Positions 32,190-44,015 are shown, numbered from the stretch's first letter. The stretch is DNA of 64,000 nucleotides from Eledone cirrhosa (GCA_964016885.1 OZ024744.1:70561475-70625474); one strand, 5' to 3'. Numbers and translations: made by a program. Notes: generated by a model from the sequence alone, not told the origin.

Positions 32190-32474
32190 CAGGGGGGGGG
32201 GGTATGGTGTGGTGCGGTGCGGTGTGCGGTGGCCAGAAGCTGGGGAGTGCTCGACCGGAAGAGAGGTTGACCGGAAGGGTGCTTGGCCGGAAGGGTTGTC
32301 GACCGGAAGGGCCAGCAGATCGGTCTCTCTCTAGTGTTGATCAAACGGTGTGGACGCTAGTTTGGCAGCTTCCGGGTGTTAATGAGTTGGATGCACGTGG
32401 AAGAGGAGAAACCAGCCATGGGATTTAGCGGCGCCTATGAAAAGCGGTAAGTGAGATAGCTTTTTCTAACCACA
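32190..32474 (+). repeat. 3' LTR of copy 2
   Basis: Matches the 5' LTR with a 10-bp GGTGCGGTGC-type duplication near its start and scattered substitutions. Preceded by an 11-G run. The start is uncertain by a few bases because of that run. Confidence 0.82.
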
Positions 32475-32503
32475 TAGACATTTATATTTGTTGAATTACC
32501 AAC

Positions 32504-32512
<9 letters not shown>

Positions 32513-32576
<64 letters not shown>
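32513..32576. repeat. (TA)n microsatellite
   Basis: Uninterrupted TA tract directly beside foldback FB1. Confidence 0.97.
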
Positions 32577-33480
<904 letters not shown>

Positions 33481-34112
33481 ATATATCCCCCTCTTCTCCC
33501 TCATTCCTCTTCTATTTCTTCGTTTTCTTCCTTCCTTCCCTCTCCTTCTTGGCTATCTTTTCTTTTCTTCTTTCTCACCCCTTCTTTGCTTTTATTTTTG
33601 TCATTATTATCTTTATCTTTATTTTATATATATATATATATTTATCTCTTTATATCTCCCCCCCCCCTCTCTCTCTCTCTCCCTCTCTATCCATCCCTCC
33701 CACTATGATCAATTTAATTCTCTTTAACTCACTACATTCCACGACATGAAGTCTGCTATCAAAACTGACCAAGGAATCCTTCCACCTCTACCCCTCCCTC
33801 CATCTCAGTTTGTCACTCTACTTCCTACCTCTTCCCCTTCCTCTCTCTCTATACTATTCCGTTTGTCCCGTCACCTTCTGATTCCTCTCTCTCTATACTA
33901 GTAAATACAATCCAAATAAATGTTTTTCTCTATATATTAAGAATTATTTCAAGAGTAACATACTATTTTGAAAATTAGGACTGTGAACAACAATTATAAT
34001 TGAGTGGCTGCTATTTGCAGTATAGCAATATAAGGTTGCACTTACCAATGAAACGGTCGTAAATACCTGGATAAAATCCTTCTCTTAATGCTTACCTGTG
34101 TTTTCTCTTTTA

Positions 34113-34165
<53 letters not shown>

Positions 34166-34317
34166 GTGTGTGTATAGTTGTTATATAGTAGGGTGCATTA
34201 TTGGTTGTGTAAAATGGTCCAACAACTTTATGTTAGCAATATTAAGTTCTCCACGCTTTTGTATATCTCCAATTCCATTCGAGGGAACAGCTAGATGATG
34301 TAAAACGGAGTATAAGT
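33481..34317. other. no gene seen; pyrimidine-rich then (TA)n
   Basis: C/T-rich low complexity (33480-33900) and (TA)n at 34116-34161. No conserved motif. Confidence 0.6.
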
Positions 34318-34362
34318 ATCAAAATGAAAATCCGAAGGCAAGGTAAAATTCGAATCATTTAA

Positions 34363-34436
34363 TCACGACACATGTTTCAATAAGAGATAGATCGATTGTG
34401 AAGCCATGATCGATTATCACTGATCTCATCAGGTGA
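34363..34436 (-). ncRNA. hammerhead ribozyme, HHR-F minus
   Basis: Minus strand: CTGATGA (34426-34432) and GAAA (34375-34378). Stem III is ACATGTGT, with C at the cleavage position (the preferred base). Stem I is four G/C-rich pairs (34433-34436 with 34363-34366). Stem II is long and imperfect, opening GATCAG/CTTATT with C-U at position 4. Confidence 0.65.
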
Positions 34437-36295
34437 AAATGAATTGTCTTCAAATTCTTGATATGAGGGAGAAAAAATAACGATGTTCTCTCACAGAATT
34501 CATTCCCTCATATGGAGACACACCAGTCAGTCAGAGACATGGCGACTGTTATTAGCTTTAGTTAAGGTCATAAAAGTTTTCAGATTTCTATCGCTGCAAA
34601 AGACGCTGGACATCAATCAAATCTGTAGGGATACAGTCAGTCACAGTTAAAAGTGAGTGGGTACACACACACTCCACACCAACATACATCGGCTCGAGGT
34701 CAAAGAAAAATATATACACACATCAACACAGTATTAAAGCCGTAGAATTAGCGTGGGTGGGTACACACACACTTTCACACACACCGAAGCGATGTCCGAG
34801 AAAAAAAACAAATATAATAAAATAAATATAAGAATGTACCAACACAGCACTCACCGAAAGTTAGTTCACAAAGCAACAGAAGCTATGTCGGTCAAATCTC
34901 AATCTGACTATGTAAATTGGAAATATTGGGTTAACCAACGCTTCACACATACACACACGCGCGCGCGCGCGCGCAAGTAAGTTCAGTTCAGTGTTCTGCT
35001 ATACGTGTATAGATCGAATTAAAGGCGGCCCCCTATTAATTAATAAAAGAGCAGATTTTTTCAGCAACTGTCAACATAGAACCTCGAAAACCTTCTGCAG
35101 GATTTTTGGTAGGTAACCTACCAATAACTCCTCCCTCTCTTCGTTAGCCATAGAGTTCTCTCAATAAACGGACAGTCACACACTCAGGTAGTTAGACGGC
35201 TAAGATTGTTTGCGCACTTGCAAACGATACTCGGCCTGTTTCCACGGAGTTCTCACAGCTGAGTGCTCTCTTTTAGAATACCTAGCTAGTAAATAGTTAG
35301 ATTGATTATACACTTAGTTAGGACCGATTACGCTCTCTATACATAGCTCTACACACAGTACCCGTTTCCTTTAGACATTGAGCTCCCACAATTACGACTG
35401 TCACGTTCCTACCGACTGAACACTACACCAGGTTTTGATGCGTGATCATCTAACCATGGAGGACTCACTGTTACGGATCGAACAATAATACTGACACACC
35501 ATTAATGGGCCTACACACATCCTTTGGATTTTACTGTCCTGTGTTTTCTTACTTCACCTTCTGTGTTGGATAACACACCTCCACCACTCAAACAACTATC
35601 TTAAAAGCTCATTGGCCCATGTGACGGGAAATCGCACTTGCGGACGCATTTACCCAATACCCAACCCTACACGGAGCCAATTGCCGGCCCACATTGCAGT
35701 TGCTTGCACGCACGGATTCTCAACGGGACAGCGGTACACAAGGAGTTCGACATGAGCTGATTGCTTGCTCTTCACATGTAGCGTTGGTTAACCCAATATT
35801 TCCAATTTACATAGTCAAATTGAGATTTGACCGACATAGCTTCTGTTGCTTTGTGAACTAACTTTCGGTGAGTGCTGTGTTGGTACATTCTTATATTTAT
35901 TTTATTATATTTGTTTTTTTTCTCGGACATCGCTTCGGTGTGTGTGAAAATGTATGTGTACCCACCCACGCTAATTCTACGGGTTTAATACTGTGTTGAT
36001 GTGTGTATATATATGTATATATTTTTATTTGACCCCGAGCCGATGTATGTTGGTGTGGAGTGTGTGTGTACCCACTCACTTTTAACTGTGACTGACTGTA
36101 TCCCTACAGATTTGATTGATGTCCAGCGTCTTTTGCAGCGATAGAAATCTGAAAACTTTTATGACCTTAACTAAAGCTAATAGCAGTCACCATGTCTCTG
36201 ACTGACTGGTGTGTCTCCATATGAGGGAATGAATTCTGTGAGAGAACATCGTTATTTTTTCTCCCTCATATCAAGAATTTGAAGACAATTCATTT

Positions 36296-36369
36296 TCACC
36301 TGATGAGATCAGTGATAATCGATCATGGCTTCACAATCGATCTATCTCTTATTGAAACATGTGTCGTGA
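36296..36369 (+). ncRNA. hammerhead ribozyme, HHR-F plus
   Basis: Mirror copy of HHR-F minus: TCAC 36296-36299, CTGATGA 36300-36306, GAAA 36354-36357, ACATGTGT 36357-36364, C 36365, GTGA 36366-36369. Same imperfect stem II. Confidence 0.65.
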
Positions 36370-36413
36370 TTAAATAATTCGAATTTTACCTTGCCTTTGG
36401 ATTTTCATTTTGA

Positions 36414-36616
36414 TATGTGTGTGTGTGTTTGTGTGTGCATGCACGCACGTAAAATATATGTAAATATGTCTACGTCCCTGAGTATGTATTATATGCTTCT
36501 GTGTGTATCATGCATCGGGTTTTTTTTTCCTTCTGTGTGAAATTCACACGTTCTCTATTGTAACAACTGTTCGTGGTCCTTTCAAAATCGTATAATTAAG
36601 TGTCACTCTGAAACAA
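36414..36616. other. no gene seen
   Basis: GT-rich short tract then AT-rich DNA between two large palindromes. Confidence 0.5.
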
Positions 36617-36790
36617 TGGGCGATACTTGGTTTTTAGTGTCCTAAATGATCATCATCGACAATCAGTTATTAGCTCCACCCACTACACGATACGTCACGA
36701 CACGTCATCAGCTGCTGTTGTTGCTTGGTTTTTACCTTACATGCTTCATTTTTACACGGAAAAACATTGAATTTTTATAATAAATATTTA

Positions 36791-37276
36791 TTAAAATATT
36801 AACAGAGAAAATTAGAAAACAGAAAAATATTGTTGCGAAACAATTTTTAACAGCAGAAAAAAAATGTCTTTAAACAATATATTAGTGCGATATACAGTAT
36901 TTCTTTTACAGCAATATTTTTCTACATGAAATCCCTGATCGTACTGCTGAGACTCTGCTGCCTCTCATTGAAAGGCAATGTGCAAATGGATCGATGATCC
37001 ATACAGATGAGTGGTGGGCATACAATCAAATACCAAATTTGCCTGGTCGTTATACACATCTGACTGTCAATCATTCGCAGCATTTCGTTGATCCCATATC
37101 AAGTACACACACGCAAAATATTGAGTGGATCTGATCTCATGCCAAAAAAAAACTGAAACGCATCAATGTTAAAAATGTAAAAATGAATCATAGTTTTTCT
37201 GTGAAAAACTGTAAATAAATATTTATTTTGTTAAAAAAATAAATCAAAAATCTAATTTTCTCTGTTAATATTTTAA
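36791..37276 (+). mobile_element. Merlin/ISXO2-type DNA transposon remnant
   Basis: 486 bp bounded by perfect 25-bp terminal inverted repeats (36791-36815 and 37252-37276) that include TAACAGAGAAAATTAG. The interior encodes part of an ISXO2-like DDE transposase. Because the palindrome's right arm lacks it, the empty-site sequence is visible at about 37970-37990. Confidence 0.75.
36925..37134 (+). pseudogene. ISXO2/Merlin-like transposase, C-terminal part
   Basis: A stretch without start codon reading DRTAETLLPLIERQ, then IHTDEWWAYN, then LTVNHSQHFVDP and HTQNIEW, ending in TGA at 37132. These are the ordered blocks of the ISXO2 DDE domain, with the second catalytic Asp in HTDEW (37006-37008). 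The N-terminal half and the first Asp are missing, so the copy is non-autonomous. Such transposases are shared by bacterial IS1595/IS1016 relatives and animal Merlin elements. Confidence 0.75.
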
Positions 37277-38583
37277 GGCATACGTCAAGACAGGCGGTCT
37301 CAAAAGTGAAACTAATTTTACGATTGTGAATTTGTTTTTTTACAACAGGTCAGTGAAAGTATAATGCAGACACACGCAATTCTATGGATTTCTTAATATA
37401 TATATGTGTGTGGGTGTGTATATGTGTGTGTGTATGTATATATATATATGTGTGTGTGTGTTTGTATATATATATATGTGTTTGTGTCATCATCATCGTT
37501 TAACGTCTATCTTGCACGCAAGCATGGGTTTAGACGTATATATATGTGTGTGTGTATATATGTGTTTGTGTGTATATATATGTGTGTTTGTGTGTATATA
37601 TATATGTGGCCACATACACATATATATATACAGACACATATATATACACACAAACACACATATATATATACACACAAACACATATATACACACACACATA
37701 TATATACGTCTAAACCCATGCTTGCGTGCAAGATAGACGTTAAACGATGATGATGACACAAACACATATATATATACAAACACACATATATATATATATA
37801 TATATACATACACACACACATATACACACCCACACATATATATATATTAAGAAATCCATAGAATTGCGTGTGTCTGCATTATACTTTCACTGACCTGTTG
37901 TAAAAAAACAAACAAATTCACAATCGTAAAATTAGTTTCACTTTTGAGACCGCCTGTCTTGACGTATGCCATATTTTAATAAATATTTATTATAAAAATT
38001 CAATGTTTTTCCGTGTAAAAATGAAGCATGTAAGGTAAAAACCAAGCAGCAGCAACAGCAGCTGATGACGTGTCGTGACGTATCGTGTAGTGGGTGGAGC
38101 TAATAACTGATTGTCGATGATGATCATTTAGGACACTAAAACCAAAGTATCGCCAAACAATGAATTAATATCGTATATCATTAAGTGTTATTCGCGTTAA
38201 TTCAGATAAATTGACATGTGTTGCTATCATGCAAATGTTACATCAATAAATTCCTTAATATATATAATCATATTTGACGCGGCCATAAGGGAAGATCTGA
38301 AATTTGGAGAAGCCTTGTTGGAATGTAAGTTTGTTTTTTTATTCGATTTGAAGAGATTTCTACCACAATAAATAAATAACAATGAAGATATTTAAATATT
38401 TTGAGTGGAATCTCATCTCTTCAATTTGTCTGTCATGAAAAATGAAGGTGATATCTGTTGAGAGTTTTTAGTTATCGCCTGCTAAATGTTTGATGTGAAG
38501 GATAGAGAAGACATTGATTTTGTTTCGTGTTAGCTATTTTTCTATATTTACGGTGATGTCACTTTTATTATAGTATATTGATG

Positions 38584-38654
<71 letters not shown>

Positions 38655-38659
<5 letters not shown>

Positions 38660-38820
38660 TAACAGATTAAAGTTTAAGCAAAGAATCGCTGCTTTCACCC
38701 TTAACGGGATCTTCAGAAGATCCCGTTAATTTTTGCTCAACGGTTCTTATATATTTGATATATATTTATCCTTATCGAGCCCTCTTTGGATTTTAGTCTT
38801 CAAATTTATTATTATTACTA
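38655..38820. repeat. R1 repeat, head-to-head palindromic pair
   Basis: Plus-strand 3' part to about 38714 meets a minus-strand copy at GATCTTCAGAAGATC. The minus copy is missing about 60 bp after CCCGTTAA. Confidence 0.8.
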
Positions 38821-38836
38821 TATATATATATATATA

Positions 38837-39020
38837 GGAACGAGTAGGACCCCGACGGCTGAGCTCAAGCCGTTTCGACGGCTAGTCCAGAATTAGCCGT
38901 CGAAAAGGCTTGAGCTCAGCCGTCGGGGTCTTACTCGTTCCTATTACCCACTCTACTACCCTAAGTATTGAGTACTTTGGTGCGTTATGGTCCATCTGGT
39001 TCCTTACCACATTTCCTTCG

Positions 39021-39022
<2 letters not shown>
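38837..39022 (+). repeat. foldback repeat FB1, complete copy
   Basis: Hairpin 38837-38942 followed by the 80-bp side ending CCTTCGTT at 39022. Same structure as 6349-6524. Confidence 0.85.
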
Positions 39023-39099
<77 letters not shown>

Positions 39100-39286
39100 T
39101 ATTTTGTGTTGTTCAATTTCTAATTAAATAGCTCTGTTCTATAGATAGAACACTCTTTTTTCCTTTGCTTTTTCTTCGGAATTACCTAACACACAAACAC
39201 ACACATATATATATATAACTCAGTACTTCTGATATATGTATATATTAATTCAAAATATTAACAAAATAGATATTCTTGTGATCAAT

Positions 39287-39308
39287 TATATTTTATTATA
39301 CATATTTC
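39287..39308 (-). ncRNA. hammerhead 3' half, decayed
   Basis: Minus strand reads GAAATATGTATAATAAAAT, identical to the 3' half of HHR-B, preceded by GTACTTCT. The CTGATGA side is missing. Confidence 0.4.
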
Positions 39309-39559
39309 AGAAGTACTGAGTTATATATATATGTGTGTGTTTGTGTGTTAGGTAATTCCGAAGAAAAAGCAAAGGAAAAAAGAGTGTTCTATCTATAGAA
39401 CAGAGTTATTTAATTAGAAATTGAACAACACAAAATATAACTACTCCATTACCAAAGGTTACTCTGTCTGACGACTGATCCAGACGTATATTATTATCGT
39501 CTGCAATCCAGAAAACTTTGGTAATGGAGTAATATTTTGTGTTGTTCAATTTCTAATTA

Positions 39560-39619
<60 letters not shown>

Positions 39620-39623
<4 letters not shown>

Positions 39624-39774
39624 TACTTCTGCGTTCACAGATTGATTTTTTTTAGTTTCAGAAGATCCCGTTAAGGGTGAAAGCAGCGATTCTTTGCTTA
39701 AACTTTAATCTGTTATTTTAATATTTAAATATATATATATATATATATAGGAAAAGGTATGACCCGACGGCATA
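39620..39774 (-). repeat. R1 repeat (39620-39722) and FB1 fragment (39750-39774)
   Basis: R1 on the minus strand from the GTTCACAGATTGA-like block to TAATCTGTTATTTTAATA. The FB1 fragment reads AGGAAAAGGTATGACCCGAC on the plus strand. Confidence 0.7.
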
Positions 39775-39909
<135 letters not shown>

Positions 39910-40135
39910 TATAATAAAAGTGACATCACCGTAAATATAGAAAAATAGCTAACACGAAACAAAATCAATGTCTTCTCTTTCCTTCATATCAAACATTTAG
40001 CAGGCGATAACTAAAAACTAAGCCGACCTTACCCAATTACACCTCTCAAAGGCAATGACACACGACCGTGAGCTCTGGCGTCACGCAGTAATACAGAGTA
40101 CCCGACCTCCCATGGGTACAAGCTGAAGCATATAG

Positions 40136-40432
40136 ACAATATGCCCCCACACCTCCCACCGCAAGGTGGTCGTGGAGGTGCCACGGCAAAAAAAGCACCC
40201 AGCCCACACTGTAAAGTGGACGTGTAGGCACCACGAAAAAGCACCCAGCACTCACTGTAAATGAGGTTGGTGTTAGGAAGGGCATCCAGCTGTAGAAATC
40301 AAGCCAAATCAGTTCCTGTATGAGCAAGGCATGGTCAGCCGACCAGACACTGCCCACAACAGGACAACCCGTCTAACCCATGCTAGCGTGGAAGAACGGA
40401 CGTAAAACGGTGATGATGATGTTGATAATGAT
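40136..40432 (+). repeat. cephalopod SINE with (GAT)n tail
   Basis: Body of two units of about 48 bp (AAAAGCACCCAGC-CACACTGTAAAGTGG), then GTTAGGAAGGGCATCCAGC, CTAACCCATGCTAGCGTGG and (GAT)n. Related copies: 42255-42505, 42531-42876, 46255-46500, 46715-46888, 47428-47607, 51205-51425, 59505-59850. Confidence 0.85.
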
Positions 40433-40772
40433 ATATATATATATATCCGAGTTTTCTTTACCCCAAGCCCCCGAGCAGGGGGGTGAAATTTCCGACCGAG
40501 AGTCCTCCGCCCCCCGTTTTCCGGAGAAAAAGTCTTTTACAACATATTCGGAAGTAAGATTGGCTGGTAGCACATGAAAAAAAAAAAAACGAGGGAAAAA
40601 GAAGCGGTAAAGAAAACTCGGGAATCAGTTGAGGGATTCCAAGAGTCCACCCCATCTCCGTCTTCCTTTTCCTGGGGAAAAAATCCTTTGCACATATAAG
40701 GGAGTAAATTTAATTAATAGCACACGAAAAAAATATTATATTTCACTGAAATCGATGAGGGTGCCTTTCTAT
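40433..40772. other. no gene seen; unidentified sequence with two similar halves
   Basis: Two imperfect copies of TCCGTCTTCC/CCGTTTTCCGGAGAAAAA... and AGTAA-TTGGCTGGTAGCACA appear in direct order at about 40500 and 40660. Family not recognised. Confidence 0.4.
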
Positions 40773-40960
40773 AATAATTGTTTCTACTTTTGGCACAAGG
40801 CCAGAAATTACCCAGTACATTACTGGTACTTTATTTTATCGACCCCATAAGGATGAAAGGCAAAGTTAACCTCAGTGGGATTAGAACTCAGACCGTAAAG
40901 GACGTAACTATGCTAGAAGGCATGGCGTCCAACCCTCTACCGATACTGCCAATCCACCGT
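40773..40960 (-). repeat. tRNA-like cephalopod SINE, copy 2
   Basis: Same body as 23473-23660, nearly full length. Confidence 0.85.
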
Positions 40961-40965
40961 CTTTC

Positions 40966-41063
40966 TATAATAATTGTTTCTACTTTTGGCACAAGGCCAG
41001 CAAATTACTCAGTGCATTACTAGTACTTTATTTTATCGACCCCGTAAGGATGAAAGGCAACAG
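40966..41063 (-). repeat. tRNA-like cephalopod SINE, 3' half
   Basis: Second tandem copy, stopping at AAGGCAA before the tRNA-like head. Confidence 0.8.
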
Positions 41064-41499
41064 ATATTTTTCTTTTATCTCATTTTTTTTACCGTGTGTT
41101 TTCAACGATTCTGATCTTCAAACCCGTGTATAGGAGGGAGGTCAGTGCCGGATTTACCATTGTGCTTAGGTATGCTTAAGCACAGGGCAAACAATTTTTA
41201 CTGGGCCTATGTCCTTCAGGACTCAAGTAAGGGGCCTTATAACTTAACTAACACAGGGCCTCTGGGAGGGTGCGGTTGATGTAGACCTCTGTACATGCAG
41301 AAAAGCAGGTCTTCTCAGGCGGCGGTGTAACACACATCTATTTGTATATGCGCTACAATTTATGTACATGTTAATTTTATCGCATATCAAAGTTTTTTTA
41401 TATCTTGGTTGATATTTGATAATAACAACTAAACTAATCACTACAACTAAATTTGCATTCCCCTCCCTCTTCAATTCAGAAATGCTTCCACCGCTCCTG
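41064..41499. other. no gene seen; possible MITE end
   Basis: CAGTGCCGGATTTACC near 41143 looks like the end of a DNA transposon, and the segment to about 41275 is GC-richer. No matching opposite end was found. Confidence 0.35.
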
Positions 41500-41648
41500 T
41501 TCTGCAGTATGGACACCTGAGAACTCGATCCTGTGTCATCTCCTTTAGAGAAGTTTAATTGTGCGAGGTCAGTTTTTACCACATCGTCCCAAACTTTCCT
41601 ATGTCTCCTTCTTCCATAGTTTCCATCAACTACAAGAGGCTTTGTCAC
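41500..41648 (-). pseudogene. LINE ORF C-terminal fragment
   Basis: Minus-strand frame with GRRRHRKVWDDVVKTDLAQL, matching the GRPRKxWxDxxxxDL tail seen in the other RTE-type LINE fragments here (45394-45615 and 58690-58760). About 50 residues only. Confidence 0.55.
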
Positions 41649-42254
41649 ACATGTACACTTCTACAACATATCCATCAAAACATGCTTGTTTCATTTCTTC
41701 TCAATCTTCGTAGGTCCTCTGCACAGACTGCCTAGGTCCCATTTGCATGTCCCCCCAAAAATGTATACACACTTTGTTGTTGAAGTATGTATAATTTTTG
41801 GGAGACACCCGTATATATATATATGTGTGTGTGTGTGTTTATGTAAGAAAAATTATATTTTCCCTTAAATATATTTTTTGCTTGCTATTTTTGTTATATA
41901 TATAATTATACCTAAATATAATGTATACATGGAGCTCTGTAAAAATATAGATTATGGCCTGTATTTATGGTATAATATAACTGAAATAATTATATATATA
42001 TGTATATATATATATTTATTTCTAAATCAAAAGTAGAAGATATATATATATAGAGAGAGAAAGAACCATATATCCAGAGAAGACACAGTATACTAAATAC
42101 ATATTACAGAGAACATGTACCCAAGATGAAATCAAAAGTTACCCTATGGCACCATTTTGTTAACTGTAAACTGAGCTAATTTATTGAGAAGCACATAATT
42201 CTAACATATTTGATATGTTACATTTCTATATATATATATATATATCTGTAAAGG
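41649..42254. other. no gene seen
   Basis: AT-rich with short TA tracts and a GAGAGAAAGA segment. Nothing conserved recognised. Confidence 0.5.
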
Positions 42255-42499
42255 TATGTTGGTATCACAGAACATCCAGTCTACACTAAAGAGGTTGTGT
42301 AGGAGTCATGGTAAAAAGGCTCCCAGTCTACACTATAAATGTGGTTGGTGTTAGGAAGGGCATCCAGCTGTAGAAAACCTGCCAGATACAGTCCTATACG
42401 AGCAAGACACGGTCACCCGATCAATCTTGCCTCAAGTGGGACAATTGCCATCTAACTCATGCTAGTGTGGAAGATAGACATTAAACAATGATGATGATG

Positions 42500-42505
<6 letters not shown>
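42255..42505 (+). repeat. cephalopod SINE with (GAT)n tail
   Basis: Contains TGTGGTTGGTGTTAGGAAGG, GCATCCAGCTGTAGAAAACC, GCTAGTGTGGAAGATAGAC and the ATGATGATG tail. Confidence 0.85.
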
Positions 42506-42530
<25 letters not shown>

Positions 42531-42531
<1 letters not shown>

Positions 42532-42876
42532 GAAGGTGCATGGCTTAGTGGTTAGAGCATTGGGCTTGCAATCGAAAGGTTGTGAGTTCAATTCTCAGAC
42601 CGGGTGACGTGTGGTTTCCTTGAGCAAGACACTTTATTTCACATTGCTCCAGTTTACTCAGCTGTAGAAATGAGATGATAGGACCGGGGTCCCTATCATT
42701 CCACTGCAAAGTGGTCGTGGAGGTGCCACGGCAAAAAATCACCCAGCCCACACTGTAAAGTGGACGTGTAGGCGCCACAGAAAAAAAGCACCCACCACTC
42801 ACTGTAAATGAGGTTGGTGTTAGGAAGGGCATCCAGCTGTAGAAATCAAGCCAGAATCAGTTCCCGTATGAGCATG
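42531..42876 (+). repeat. cephalopod SINE with tRNA-like head
   Basis: Complete-looking head: A-box-like TGGCTTAGTGGTTAGAGC (42540-42557) and B-box-like GGTTGTGAGTTCAATTCTC (about 42578-42596), spaced as in a tRNA. These would be a Pol III internal promoter. The body follows with the 48-bp units and GCATCCAGCTG. The (GAT)n end is missing. Confidence 0.85.
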
Positions 42877-42887
42877 ACAAGGTAAGG

Positions 42888-43125
42888 GTATTGGTTCGAT
42901 TCATGGGATGCGTGTTGTGTTCTTGAGCAAAACACTTCATTTCACGTTGCTCCAGTATACTCAGCTGAAAATGAGTACTGGCAATAGCTGGGGGTTTAAC
43001 CCTGAGATGAACTGGCAATCTGTCCAGGGTGTAGTCTTTACTCTCAGTTGCTTCATGCCATAAAACAGGGATAAGCACTGGCCAAATGAGCCTGCTGGCT
43101 TAAGACAGACTTTAGACTTTATATA
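42888..43125 (+). repeat. second SINE family with shared head
   Basis: Starts at the B-box-like GGTTCGATTC, shares CTTGAGCAA-ACACTTCATTTC with the SINE just upstream, then diverges to CCCTGAGATGAACTGGCAATC and GGCCAAATGAGCCTGCTGGC. Copy in reverse at 9985-10122. Confidence 0.75.
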
Positions 43126-43188
43126 TATATATAAAATAATTAAGTCAAATATGTAAAATTTGGCTTTGTTTATTATTAATTAAAAATT

Positions 43189-43242
43189 ACTGCTATATAT
43201 ATTTCGGTGACAGCCATTATTGGCGTGACCTCTTCAGGCAGT
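43189..43242 (-). ncRNA. hammerhead ribozyme, HHR-G (CTGAAGA type)
   Basis: Minus strand: CTGAAGA (43231-43237) and GAAA (43202-43205). Stem I has 5 pairs GACTGC/GCAGT (43238-43242 with 43189-43193). Stem II is GGTCAC/GTCACC with C-C at position 4. Stem III is (AT)4 (43195-43202). Not in a visible foldback. Confidence 0.78.
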
Positions 43243-43436
43243 CCGAATCTGCATACTGAGGTGTCGGTAAACAACCAACATATACTAAAAAAAATATATA
43301 TATAATATATATATATATGTAGAAGGTGAGTAGAACAATAAAACTATGCATATATCAGATAAGTAGCACTCAACAGTTGGTAGAACTGGAGTATATATTA
43401 AAGAAGAAATTAAAAGATGGTTAAAGAAGTTCCATA

Positions 43437-43506
43437 TATTTTATTATGCGTATTTCGAAAACAACATCATCCTGGGACAAAAATTGTGTTCTCATCAGAT
43501 AAAATA
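43437..43506 (-). ncRNA. hammerhead ribozyme, HHR-H minus
   Basis: CTGATGA (43492-43498) and GAAA (43453-43456). Stem I has 8 pairs (43499-43506 with 43437-43444). Stem II opens GAACACAA/TTGTTTTC with C-U at position 4. Stem III is ATACGCAT with one A-C. Confidence 0.8.
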
Positions 43507-43603
43507 AGGTAACATGATATGAGGCCTAAAAACAGTTGTCAACATATGTAGGCTTTGCACTTTCCTGTTCACAAGTGTTTTTAGGCCTCATATCATGTTA
43601 CCT

Positions 43604-43673
43604 TATTTTATCTGATGAGAACACAATTTTTGTCCCAGGATGATGTTGTTTTTGAAATGCACATAATAAAATA
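43604..43673 (+). ncRNA. hammerhead ribozyme, HHR-H plus
   Basis: CTGATGA 43612-43618 and GAAA 43654-43657. Stem I 43604-43611 with 43666-43673, 8 perfect pairs. Stem II GAACACAA/TTGTTTTT with C-U at position 4. Stem III is ATGCACAT. Confidence 0.82.
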
Positions 43674-43720
43674 TATGGAACTTCTTTAACCATCTTTTAA
43701 TTTCTTCTTTTATATATATA

Positions 43721-44015
43721 TATATATATATCATCATCACCACCATCATCATGTTATGTCCGCTTTTCCCTATTCATATGTGTGTGTGTGTGTACATAAT
43801 AAACAAAATCTCTAAATGGTTTAAATACACAACTGTCCAATATATGAATGGCTAGATGTCAGCAGAAAGGCACCCTGGAGTTATGACCTGGATGTGGCCA
43901 GGCCTCCATACTGTAAGAAATTAAGGGCTGAAAAACTTGCAAGTGTGGGATTTCTTCTCTGAAGACCTTTTGCTTTCCAGCTCTCATGAGAGTTTCTTAT
44001 ATGCATATATATACG

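Larger units (their letters stand above)
28255..32474 (+). mobile_element. LTR retrotransposon, copy 2, complete ends
   Basis: Two LTRs enclose gag, protease, RT, RNase H and integrase. The flanking pentamers TAAAC (28250-28254) and TAGAC (32475-32479) look like a target duplication with one mismatch. The insertion point lies in a sequence whose uninterrupted relative is at 23263-23320. Relative to copy 1 it carries three in-frame stops and at least two frameshifts, so it is inactive. The LTRs differ at about fifteen positions plus one indel by eye, so it is not very recent. Confidence 0.92.
34318..36413. repeat. large inverted repeat with arms of about 630 bp
   Basis: Left arm 34318-34945, right arm 35779-36413, spacer about 830 bp. 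The arms differ by occasional substitutions and short indels. Each arm carries a hammerhead motif. The spacer holds (CG)n at 34959-34974 and no recognised domain. Confidence 0.88.
36617..38154. repeat. large palindrome centred near 37611
   Basis: Centre GTGGCCAC. The arms contain TG/CA and TA tracts and a SINE tail (GTTTAACGTCTATCTTGC at about 37498, mirrored at about 37742). They also share unique flanks such as GATGATCATCATCG near the left outer end and its mirror at 38117. The left arm additionally contains the transposon at 36791-37276, absent from the right arm. Confidence 0.9.
43360..43720. repeat. foldback repeat carrying two opposed intact hammerheads
   Basis: Arms about 43398-43532 and 43572-43720, around a centre with TGTCAACATATGTAGGC. 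Flank GCACTCAACAG...CTGGAGTATA at 43369-43395. Related to the single-armed copy at 12490-12770. Confidence 0.88.

Noticed and set aside
38055..38095. CTGATGACGTGTCGTGACG in the right palindrome arm
   Set aside because: Has CTGATGA and nearby complementary words but no GAAA core.
39455..39490. CTGACGACTGATCCAGACG
   Set aside because: CUGANGA fits but GAAA is absent and the stems do not form.
42531..42600. Genuine tRNA gene
   Set aside because: A and B boxes are present but the acceptor stem does not close and the sequence continues into SINE body.
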